This document shows, piece after piece, positions 57,446 to 64,000 of a DNA stretch of 64,000 nt. Position 1 is the stretch's first letter. Every line of letters begins with the position of its first letter. This DNA comes from Acinetobacter calcoaceticus (GTDB lineage Bacteria > Pseudomonadota > Gammaproteobacteria > Pseudomonadales > Moraxellaceae). The notes beneath the pieces were generated by a model. That model did not search any database. It worked only from the letters and a program-made list of their open reading frames with translations, and was not told the DNA's origin. The stretch spans positions 186,001-250,000 of the forward strand of contig NZ_JADVKT010000004.1 in NCBI RefSeq assembly GCF_016508255.1. Direction: 5' to 3'. Made by a program: the position numbers and the translations under genes.

Positions 57446-58789
57446 ATGCCGAGCTTAACACCACTACATGAAACTTATTGTAAATGGGATCGTACGCCAC
57501 CTAGTCAGGCAGACGTACTAGAAGGTTTAGCTCAACTGTTCAGCACCAGCTTAAATGGTGTACATGAATTAATACAAGTTATTAATATTGAAGTATTAAA
57601 AAATGCTTTTGGTATTAGCACACAAAATGCTAAAAACTTTCAAAAACGACCATTTGTTCAAAAAGCATATCAATTTTCTTATGGCGCTTTACAAAAATAT
57701 GGTCGTTATTTTTTAGCACCTGGTTTGCGTCGTATTATTGAAAAATATCCAACACTTCACGAAAAACCACTTACCCCAAGCCTACATTTTTTGGTGGGAA
57801 TTTTGAATGGTATTTTTGGGGATTACCTACTTAAACAACATAGCCCCCTTGCTTTACCAATAGTGCTATACGATCACTACGGTGCCATACAGCAAGGGGA
57901 ACTTGCAGGTCGTATTGTCATTTTGGTTCATGGTTTATGCATGAACCACCTTACTTGGTCAAACGCCCATTATGGTGGTATTGGAGAGCGCCTATTAGCC
58001 CAACGTGACCATAACACGATGCTATATTTAAATTACAATACAGGTCGCCGCATTTCAGCCAATGGCCGTAGTTTTTCAAATTTGTTAGAAGATCTTGTAA
58101 AACATAATCCAAGAATTACCAGTATTGATATCATTGGCCATAGCATGGGTGGGCTAGTTTCCCGTAGCGCCTTGTTTTATGGCAAACAAAATATGTATCA
58201 ATGGATTCATATGGTCGAAAATCTAGTATGTATTGGTTCTCCACATCATGGTGCGGTCTTGGAGCGCTTTGGCTTTACCATTCAGGATAAACTAGGTGCA
58301 TTCCCTTTCGTAGGCTTACTTGGCCAGCTAGTCAATATTCGTAGTAACGGTATTTTAGACTTACGCCACGGCAGCGTTCGTGACGACGACTGGGAATATA
58401 TGGATGCACGTATTGGCATGATGGATGATAACCGCGCTCCGGCTCCTCTGCCGTCCCATATCAATACCTTTTTAGTGGCAGGCACACTCGAATTTGAAAA
58501 AGTGCGTAATAAAGCACTTACCGTGATTGGCGATTACTTGGTGAGTGTGAAAAGCGCGTTAGGCGAACACCCTAACCCACGTTTTCAGCTTAAAGTTCCA
58601 GACTCACATAAAGCCGTGTTTTATGGCTTAAATCACTTTGAAATTCAATACCACTCAAGTGTTGCCGAACAGATCACGCGCTGGTTATATCCTCATGCTA
58701 ATGATTATGTGCAAGAAGGTATTCAAACCCATATTATTGATATGCCGAACTATACGCTCGAAGATTTGGAAGGAATTGTAGAGACGTAA
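57446..58789 (+). CDS. Cytoplasmic lipase-like alpha/beta hydrolase (PGAP1/GPI-inositol deacylase-like)
   Basis: A 447-residue protein without a signal peptide. A helical N-terminal region (about residues 1-135) precedes an alpha/beta-hydrolase domain with VHGLCMNHLTW and the nucleophile elbow GHSMGGL (S233). The Asp and His partners lie further on, near SHINTFLVAG and GLNHFEI. It resembles esterase/lipase proteins found widely in Acinetobacter; the substrate is unknown. It is the last gene with ordinary base composition. A decayed copy of its 3' end occurs 4.9 kb downstream. Confidence 0.82.
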   Translation: MPSLTPLHETYCKWDRTPPSQADVLEGLAQLFSTSLNGVHELIQVINIEVLKNAFGISTQNAKNFQKRPFVQKAYQFSYGALQKYGRYFLAPGLRRIIEKYPTLHEKPLTPSLHFLVGILNGIFGDYLLKQHSPLALPIVLYDHYGAIQQGELAGRIVILVHGLCMNHLTWSNAHYGGIGERLLAQRDHNTMLYLNYNTGRRISANGRSFSNLLEDLVKHNPRITSIDIIGHSMGGLVSRSALFYGKQNMYQWIHMVENLVCIGSPHHGAVLERFGFTIQDKLGAFPFVGLLGQLVNIRSNGILDLRHGSVRDDDWEYMDARIGMMDDNRAPAPLPSHINTFLVAGTLEFEKVRNKALTVIGDYLVSVKSALGEHPNPRFQLKVPDSHKAVFYGLNHFEIQYHSSVAEQITRWLYPHANDYVQEGIQTHIIDMPNYTLEDLEGIVET

Positions 58790-58898
58790 AAAAGGCCCAA
58801 CTTATGTTGGGCTTTTTTATAGAATCTGAAATATTTTAAAAAGAGCTCTATAACTATTATTTATCTTTAAAAAATAAGTTGTCTTTACTATCTAAAAC
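58691..58898. repeat. Direct repeat copy 1: lipase 3' end, terminator, tail of next gene
   Basis: This block recurs with point changes and small insertions at 63588-63836. The last part (58857-58898, the final 14 codons of the adjacent minus-strand gene) is identical over 42 bases in both copies. Confidence 0.9.
58788..58818 (+). terminator. Terminator after the lipase-like gene
   Basis: GCCCAA/TTGGGC stem extended by A and T runs, loop CTTATG. Related terminators recur at 62524 and 63684. Confidence 0.9.
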
Positions 58899-59213
58899 TT
58901 CATCAGAATAAAGATAGTATTTTCCTTTCTTAAAGACTACTTTTCCTAACTTTTCACCACTTTGAACTTTAAAGAAATATAGTTCGTTATTTTTCTCTTT
59001 CACTTTGCATATATAAGATTTGTCAACCTGAAAGCCAGTAGTAGAATACTCACACTTTTTGGGTGTTAGTGTTAAAACGGATTCTATGGTCGCAACATTT
59101 CCACCTGCTAGTTCTTCTGAACTATAATAATGATAAGTACCATTCCACTTATCTACATTTGCAAATGTGTTAGCAGAAAGAGCCAGCAATAATAAAAAAA
59201 CAAGTTTTTTCAT
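58857..59213 (-). CDS. Small exported hypothetical protein (island gene 1)
   Basis: A 118-residue protein with a signal peptide (MKKLVFLLLLALSANTFA). The mature part is beta-rich: WNGTYHYYSSEELAGGNVATIESVLTL, two Cys (KKCEYSTTG, SYICKVKEK), and VVFKKGKYYLYSDEVL. This resembles the periplasmic DUF5991-type proteins as I remember them, but I would not name it firmly. Its tail (VLDSKDNLFFKDK) is exactly duplicated near 63.8 kb without the rest of the gene. It converges on the lipase gene across a terminator. Confidence 0.7.
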   Translation of the reverse strand: MKKLVFLLLLALSANTFANVDKWNGTYHYYSSEELAGGNVATIESVLTLTPKKCEYSTTGFQVDKSYICKVKEKNNELYFFKVQSGEKLGKVVFKKGKYYLYSDEVLDSKDNLFFKDK

Positions 59214-59258
59214 GTAACTCAAGAATTACTAATAAATTTAAAAATATTATACCTAAAC

Positions 59259-59876
59259 TCAGTTTACCTGTTTAAAATATACTTTTTCACCCTCGGAACA
59301 TACCCCATAAAAAATTCCATAAGACTCATTATTTACAGAGGGATTATTCAAATAACCATTACAGTCTAATACTAAATCTCCAGCATTTTTCTTAAAAACT
59401 ATTTTTTGCTTTTGATAATATGGAGCACCCGTATAATTATCAGCTAAATAATAGATCCCCGATTTAAAATTCTTTGATTCAGCTTGTTTAGTTGCATATC
59501 CATTCTTTATAAAATCAATCCCACCCAAAGCTAGGTTAACTTTATCAATATTTAAACTCAACTCACTACTATTATTTTTATCCACTTTAGCTTCTGCCCA
59601 TCCAACTTGAACATCTTCACTATAAACATTTTTATAATATAAAGTAAAATTACCATTATTATCTTTTATATAAAATTCATCATATGCAGGATCAAGTCTT
59701 TTAAAGAGATAATTATCCATCTTTTTTGTAGGTGTAAAATTCTTACACTTTCCTGACTTTTCACAGATTCGATATGAAAAATAAAATTTTGTGTTACTTG
59801 ATTTAGGCTGATCCGCTTCAGTTGTACATGCATACATTAAACTAATTAAAAATACAAGAAATAATCTGCTCATCAT
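59259..59876 (-). CDS. Putative lipoprotein (island gene 2)
   Basis: A 205-residue protein beginning MMSRLFLVFLISLMYACTTEADQ; LMYAC is a reasonable lipobox, so membrane anchoring is likely. Four further Cys (ICEKSGKC, DCNGYL, GVCSEG) suggest two disulfides in the periplasm. The mature sequence is Lys/Asn/Tyr-rich and beta-like; I do not recognise a family. Very AT-rich. The start may be either of two adjacent ATGs. Confidence 0.65.
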   Translation of the reverse strand: MMSRLFLVFLISLMYACTTEADQPKSSNTKFYFSYRICEKSGKCKNFTPTKKMDNYLFKRLDPAYDEFYIKDNNGNFTLYYKNVYSEDVQVGWAEAKVDKNNSSELSLNIDKVNLALGGIDFIKNGYATKQAESKNFKSGIYYLADNYTGAPYYQKQKIVFKKNAGDLVLDCNGYLNNPSVNNESYGIFYGVCSEGEKVYFKQVN

Positions 59877-60060
59877 TGTATAGTCTCTATATATTTTTTC
59901 AACCAATACATCAGTTTAAATAAAGTCTAAAAACTTCTAGATTTTAAATTTTATGGAAATAAAAAATTAAATGGATTTAACAACTTTAGAATGAATATTA
60001 TTTACAGAAGAAGTGTAATAACAATCCAAATAAAAGTATTATAAAATCAATTAAACCAAT

Positions 60061-60090
60061 ATAGGCACTTTTATTACTAAAAGTGTCTAT
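60061..60090 (-). terminator. Terminator after island gene 3
   Basis: A 12-bp stem, one wobble pair, arms at 60061-60072 and 60079-60090, located 28 bp past the stop. It lacks a strong T run. Confidence 0.6.
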
Positions 60091-60117
60091 ATTATTTAAA
60101 TTATCAGATAAATTTCA

Positions 60118-60789
60118 TTAATTTTCTCTATATTTATTTCTTAAATCCAACAAACCTTTGCTATATATTTTTTCATTTTCAGTGCATGATGCTTGTAAGT
60201 TCATATCTAGGTAAGTATAACGATGTAACAACTTTTCTTCATTGTTGTGCCCTCCAAAAATATTAAAATGTGCACCTTCACTTGAAAAACATTCAGTTAT
60301 AATGTTAGGAATTCCATCCCCTATCAAATCAACTCCTCTAATTTTATTATTTTTATATAAAATCTGATCCTTATTTAATTCAAAGCCATAGCCTCGAACT
60401 AAATCCTTGCTTCTTTTATTAATATTATAAAAATAGTTAGGCTCATCTGTAACAATAGTTAATTTTGAAACACAATCAGAATCATCATTTTTCAATACTG
60501 GTGTTACGACATCATATTTAATTTTTTCATCATCTTTATAAATAATTACAACATCTTTATTAAGAGTTTTTTCACTTATAATACATCCTTCATCAGAGTC
60601 TAATAATAAATAAATTTTATTATCTAAACTCTTCTTTATTTTTCTAATTTTTACAGTAGATTCAATGGATTTATTATTATCTACTTTCTGTATTTCAAAA
60701 GAATTGGCATAAGCTCCTTCAATTAGATATTGAATAGCACATACGCTTAAACCTAATAAACATACAAAACTTAATTTTTTATAAATCAC
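60118..60789 (-). CDS. Exported hypothetical protein (island gene 3)
   Basis: A 223-residue protein with a probable signal peptide (residues 1-28, ending AYA) and GTG start. The mature part holds paired cysteines and a stretch VDLIGDGIPNIITECFSSEGAHFNIFGG that looks like a calcium-binding FG-GAP-type DxDGxxD pattern in degenerate form. No family recognised. Extreme AT content and Lys/Asn richness set it apart from the flanking core genes. Confidence 0.6.
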   Translation of the reverse strand: MIYKKLSFVCLLGLSVCAIQYLIEGAYANSFEIQKVDNNKSIESTVKIRKIKKSLDNKIYLLLDSDEGCIISEKTLNKDVVIIYKDDEKIKYDVVTPVLKNDDSDCVSKLTIVTDEPNYFYNINKRSKDLVRGYGFELNKDQILYKNNKIRGVDLIGDGIPNIITECFSSEGAHFNIFGGHNNEEKLLHRYTYLDMNLQASCTENEKIYSKGLLDLRNKYREN

Positions 60790-60855
60790 TCTTATTTTCT
60801 CGTATCACTAATGAAATTAATATTTATAGCCATTCATAACTTTACTATATGAATT

Positions 60856-61584
60856 TTATAAAATTTCAACTTTCCAAGCTTTATTAGTAACTATTTTCCC
60901 ATTTTTTACATTTAAAACGATATTGTAAGCTGCTGCACCACCAGCATTAAAAGTATTTAAAATAAAAATGTTATTATTTAAGTAATATATTTTAAAGTCA
61001 GCAAGCTCGTTCTTGCCCTCATCGATACCATCTTTAGGGAAAAAATATTGCTCAAGCTCAGTTCTACTAATTTCTATTCTGTTATCTTTTTCTTTAACAA
61101 TAATTTTATCAAGTTGTAAAAAATTATTGTCAGGTAGACTACCATCTGTACCAAAGAACTTTTTATCATTAAAATATTTATATTCACCTTTAAAAGTTTT
61201 ATAAAGTTTAGGATCTAAAATAGCTTTTTTTGCATACACTTCTACTATTATATTTTTATCACTATAAACAGCTTTTACTCTAGAATATTGAGATAGCTTA
61301 ATAGAAGTATAACCACTAAAATTATTTATTCTGTTTTGATAAACAAATCCAGTTATACCATTACTTGCATTAACTAAACAAAAATTATTCGCCCCTTCAT
61401 CCATCACACAAGAAACAATTTCATTATTATTTAATTTGGACGTAACTTTAGAATTTAAACTTGAATTTTCCCTCACATTCGCGTACCCATCCTTATCTTG
61501 AATAAAACCAAAGTCAGCATATGAAGCCTCAATAGATCCGATCATGAAAGAAGTAAAAACTATAAATTTAAGATATTGTTTCAT
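60856..61584 (-). CDS. Exported protein with bacterial SH3-like domain (island gene 4)
   Basis: A 242-residue protein. The signal peptide ends near SYA, followed by a bacterial SH3 pattern: FIQDKDGYANVRENSSLNSKVTSKLNNNEIVSCV...GFVYQNRI (about residues 25-90). The rest is beta-rich and unassigned (FAGGAAAYNIVLNV-like end). Such SH3 domains often bind peptidoglycan or peptides in the envelope. Role unknown. Confidence 0.68.
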   Translation of the reverse strand: MKQYLKFIVFTSFMIGSIEASYADFGFIQDKDGYANVRENSSLNSKVTSKLNNNEIVSCVMDEGANNFCLVNASNGITGFVYQNRINNFSGYTSIKLSQYSRVKAVYSDKNIIVEVYAKKAILDPKLYKTFKGEYKYFNDKKFFGTDGSLPDNNFLQLDKIIVKEKDNRIEISRTELEQYFFPKDGIDEGKNELADFKIYYLNNNIFILNTFNAGGAAAYNIVLNVKNGKIVTNKAWKVEIL

Positions 61585-61782
61585 TTAAGCTCATTCTTTA
61601 TTTTGAATTTTCTCTTTTATAATAATATCATCTTTCAAAGTGATATTACTATTATTAAAAACAACCAAAATCTCAATAATACATGATTACTCTTCATCAT
61701 CATGACAATCATTTTTCTTACTTTTATATTCACATCAGTTGTATAATTAATTATAAAATTTAAATTTATTAAATCTTCTTTT

Positions 61783-62427
61783 CTAAAGATTTTCGGAACC
61801 TATATTCCAAACATTTTTACCATTAGTAACAAATGCCAAATTAAATTCTGGAACTTTATTATTAGTATCAATTTTATATTCTACAGAAAACTCATCTTTT
61901 TTCTTACCAACAATATTATATATACTTGGCTCCTTTAACCTTTGATCACAAGCTTGATATATATATATAAATTTTGTCTTTTAAAATCTTAATTGTAATT
62001 TCACTACAATAACATCCACCTGTTTCCAACTCTTTCACAATACCATTTGTACATTTAAATGGTTTTATTAGGTTTCCTTCTAAACTATCAAAGTCCAAAT
62101 ATGACTTTCTCAAATCTTTTATTTTAGAATTATTAAAATCACTTAGACATTTATAGTTTTCATTACTTACTTCTTTCCCATTAAAATTACATTTTAAATT
62201 TCTACTTTTCAACCAAGAACGTTGATTATCAATAAAAAAATTAACTTCATTTTTATTATCACTGATATAGCTTTTTATATCAGAATATATACTATTCAGA
62301 TCATGCTCACTATTACTATATATTGTTTTCTCATCTATTGGTTGTGATTTATAAACTGCAGCAGTTGAGGAAATGCATACGCTGAAAACCAATAAAAATT
62401 ATAAAATTTAATAAAACTAGTTCTCAC
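61783..62427 (-). pseudogene. LprI/DUF1311-like exported protein gene with two frameshifts (island gene 5)
   Basis: The central frame (61946-62392) encodes FIDNQRSWLKSRNLKCNF and YKCLSDFNNSKIKDLRKSY, the LprI-type (DUF1311) pattern. It ends abnormally in YISSL within an (AT)6 tract at 61957-61968. Losing one AT unit joins it to a second frame reading YQACDQRLKEPSIYN and ending at 61783. At the 5' end, adding one T in a T5 run joins a GTG start at 62427, which has AAGGTG upstream and a signal-peptide-like MRTSFIKFYNFLLVFSV. Both lesions lie in slippage-prone tracts. It may be decayed or switchable. Confidence 0.7.
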
Positions 62428-62523
62428 TATACACACCTTCAATAAAAAAATATTACGTAAATTTCTATTTATTACTTAAAAATTTAATAACTCTAGTACA
62501 ATTCATAAAATTATAATTCATAT

Positions 62524-62625
62524 AAAAAGCCCAAATATATTAGGCTTTTTATAATTATAAAATAAATTATCTAAAACTCTATAAGAATGAAGATAATATT
62601 TTTTAAAAGATAGCTTACACAAAAT
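62524..62625. repeat. Third, more decayed copy of the terminator-plus-gene-tail unit
   Basis: AAAAAGCC (62524-62531) and GGCTTTTT (62544-62551) form a terminator like those at 58788 and 63684. It is followed by a stretch near 62573-62625 (TATCTAAAACT, AGAATGAAGATAATATTTT) resembling the plus-strand sequence at 58887-58925. No gene is left in it. The rest of 62428-62700 shows nothing else. Confidence 0.5.
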
Positions 62626-62700
62626 TTCGACTTCATATTTATTAAGTAAATCTTCATTAAAATAACATAATCTAAAAACTAGAATAAGATATTAAAAAGT

Positions 62701-63429
62701 TTACTTTATTTGCTGAATTTGCATAAAACCTTCATTACATTCTAGAGTTGAACCTTTTAAATCTTCACATTTAATTTTATTATCTTTTGTCAACTTAAAT
62801 TTAAAACCATTATTAATTTTATACCCAGGTTTAAATTCTTTAGATAATACTCCCCAAACAGCAGGGTTGTTCTGCTCATATATCGAATTTACAGTATACA
62901 TATTTAAAGAATCATCCATAGTAATTTTTTTTATATAATTTTGGTCTAAAAAATTATAATCATATTTGCCATTTTTATTGTGAGAAACACTTGTATTATT
63001 TAGTTTCACAACAGCAATTTCTTTTGTTTTTTTATTAAAAATATAAAATTTCTTTATAATATAGAAATCGCCTCTTAATACATTTCCCGTGTATTGTGTA
63101 AAACCGATAAAATTATTGTCTGCAAAATATGGTGAAATAACATATCTATTCAAACCAGATATTTTATTTTTATCCAAAGTATATATATTATTTCCTTTCT
63201 TCAAAAGAATACTATAAGAATGAGTATCTTTATCACTAGAATTCAAAGAGTTTTCTTTAGTTTGAATTTCGTAATCTTTATCTATTTTTACAGATTGGCC
63301 AAGTTCATTAATACTTTTATATCCTTGAGAAATAAAACTATTTGAATCATCATATAGAATAATATTTTTTGCCTGCGAAAGGTTTGGTATTAATAAAGCT
63401 AATATCAAAAACAATTTACTTCTAGACAT
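62701..63429 (-). CDS. Exported hypothetical protein (island gene 6)
   Basis: A 242-residue protein with a good signal peptide (MSRSKLFLILALLIPNLSQA). The mature protein is Lys/Asn/Tyr-rich and beta-like, with Cys pair KCEDLKGSTLECNEG near the C-terminus. I recognise no domain. Like the other island genes it is on the minus strand and has a very AT-rich sequence. Confidence 0.62.
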   Translation of the reverse strand: MSRSKLFLILALLIPNLSQAKNIILYDDSNSFISQGYKSINELGQSVKIDKDYEIQTKENSLNSSDKDTHSYSILLKKGNNIYTLDKNKISGLNRYVISPYFADNNFIGFTQYTGNVLRGDFYIIKKFYIFNKKTKEIAVVKLNNTSVSHNKNGKYDYNFLDQNYIKKITMDDSLNMYTVNSIYEQNNPAVWGVLSKEFKPGYKINNGFKFKLTKDNKIKCEDLKGSTLECNEGFMQIQQIK

Positions 63430-63587
63430 CTAATACACTCAATTTATTAACATAACATTATTGAATTTAAATCAATTATTTATTCAAGCTTATAATTACG
63501 AACTCATATAAAGCAATGTTTTTTATTTTAAAGTATTCTTAAATTCAGTACCACTTAATTTTTCTAAAAAATACTTGTTAGCAGTTT

Positions 63588-63684
63588 CCTCATGTACATG
63601 ATTATGTGCAAGAAGGTATTCAAACTCATAATTGATGAATAGAACTATACATTCAAAGATTTGGAAGGGATTGTAAAGATGTAA
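63588..63684 (+). pseudogene. Remnant of the lipase-like gene 3' end
   Basis: Aligns with 58691-58789, the last 33 codons of the lipase-like gene. YVQEGIQTH is intact, then stop codons (TGA, TAG) replace the IIDMP region; FGRDC and the TAA end correspond to DLEGIVET in a shifted frame. The fragment has no start and is non-functional. Confidence 0.85.
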
Positions 63685-63713
63685 AAGAAGCCCAACTTTT
63701 GTTGGGCTTCTTT
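63684..63713 (+). terminator. Terminator in the repeat copy
   Basis: A perfect 13-bp stem AAAGAAGCCCAAC/GTTGGGCTTCTTT with a TTTT loop; better paired than the original copy at 58788. Confidence 0.8.
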
Positions 63714-63960
63714 ATAGAATTGAAACCTCTCTGGTTATCTCAGATATTGAAAATAGAAAAGGTTATAAATATATTAGAAAGAGTTCTATAACAATTATTT
63801 ATCTTTAAAAAATAAGTTGTCTTTACTATCTAAAACCTAATCATCGTAACTTCATTAATTAATATTAATTCTATTATAAATTTATGAGTTATTACTCACC
63901 CAATAAAAATTTTAATATTAAAATACTATTTTAATACCAAAATTAGTTTCCAATTTATAT

Positions 63961-64000
63961 TTAATCTTTCTGTTTTAACTTTTCTTCCAAGTTAGATCCA
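63961..64000 (-). CDS. Possible C-terminal end of a further minus-strand gene
   Basis: Read on the minus strand, the last bases of the window are open and encode GSNLEEKLKQKD followed by TAA at 63961-63963. The charged helical tail looks like a real C-terminus, but only 12 residues are visible. Confidence 0.35.
   Translation of the reverse strand, partial: GSNLEEKLKQKD

Larger units (their letters stand above)
63588..63836. repeat. Direct repeat copy 2 (decayed) of 58691-58898
   Basis: Contains the lipase-end remnant, a terminator at 63684-63713, and at 63795-63836 a 42-base exact copy of the last 14 codons of island gene 1. Confidence 0.88.

Noticed and set aside
57446..58789. The lipase-like protein as a type VI secretion effector with the island genes as its immunity set
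   Set aside because: No VgrG, PAAR or adaptor gene is nearby, the island genes converge on rather than follow the lipase gene, and the protein looks like a conserved cytoplasmic hydrolase; kept only as a loose hypothesis.
58857..63430. Prophage, integron or insertion-sequence origin for the AT-rich island
   Set aside because: No transposase, integrase, terminal inverted repeats or phage genes are visible; only direct duplications of resident sequence are seen.

Overview
This window looks like a chromosomal segment of Acinetobacter, most likely the A. baumannii/calcoaceticus group. The evidence is a low-GC proteobacterial sequence, the gene content (an Omp33-36-like porin, SfnG, a homodimeric-type AceE with a three-lipoyl AceF, a pyrE/crc pair) and the local order murG-murC-ddl-ftsQ-ftsA-ftsZ-lpxC. 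No tRNA, rRNA, CRISPR array, transposase or phage gene was found.

Layout. 1-9.1 kb: end of a dimethylsulfone monooxygenase gene (sfnG), an Lrp-type regulator diverging from an isochorismatase-family hydrolase, acs, a DUF805 membrane protein, an MscS channel, rsmE-waaA, and an old-yellow-enzyme reductase with an ArsR regulator preceded by three 22-bp tandem repeats. 9.3-19.3 kb: prfB with its programmed +1 frameshift, a porin, glmM-pdxH-recJ, guaB, a flavodiiron-like metallo-beta-lactamase protein, and a GDT1/UPF0016 cation exporter behind a yybP-ykoY manganese riboswitch. 19.4-35 kb: aceE-aceF, an M23 endopeptidase, dciA, the distal division/cell-wall cluster, and gshB. 35-47.3 kb: a Fur-box-linked TonB receptor, pyrE diverging from a Crc/ExoIII-family gene, a GGA-rich sRNA candidate, an Spx/ArsC-like protein, DUF2147, an esterase, a diguanylate cyclase, a DsbD group and an HPF-like protein.

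47.5-54.6 kb is a purine-degradation block. hpxO (urate to 5-hydroxyisourate), uraH, uraD, puuE, alc and allA together encode every step from urate to glyoxylate and urea. A Tsx-like channel and an NCS2 permease would supply substrate, but the permease gene carries an in-frame TGA and appears broken in this strain. parE, yqiA and a cytoplasmic lipase-like hydrolase follow.

58.8-64 kb is a very AT-rich accessory island. It holds mostly minus-strand genes for small exported proteins of unknown role, and an LprI-type pseudogene with two frameshifts. A decayed second copy of the lipase 3' end, its terminator and the tail of the first island gene lies near 63.6-63.8 kb, so the island sits between duplicated sequence.

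The items most worth following up are: the sRNA downstream of crc (eight GGA motifs, two with GGA in a hairpin loop, which resembles a CsrA/RsmA-sequestering RNA); the riboswitch and start-codon hairpin of the manganese exporter; the nonsense codon in the purine permease; and the duplicated borders and slipped repeats of the AT-rich island. All family assignments come from reading motifs and recalled homologues. No database search was run.
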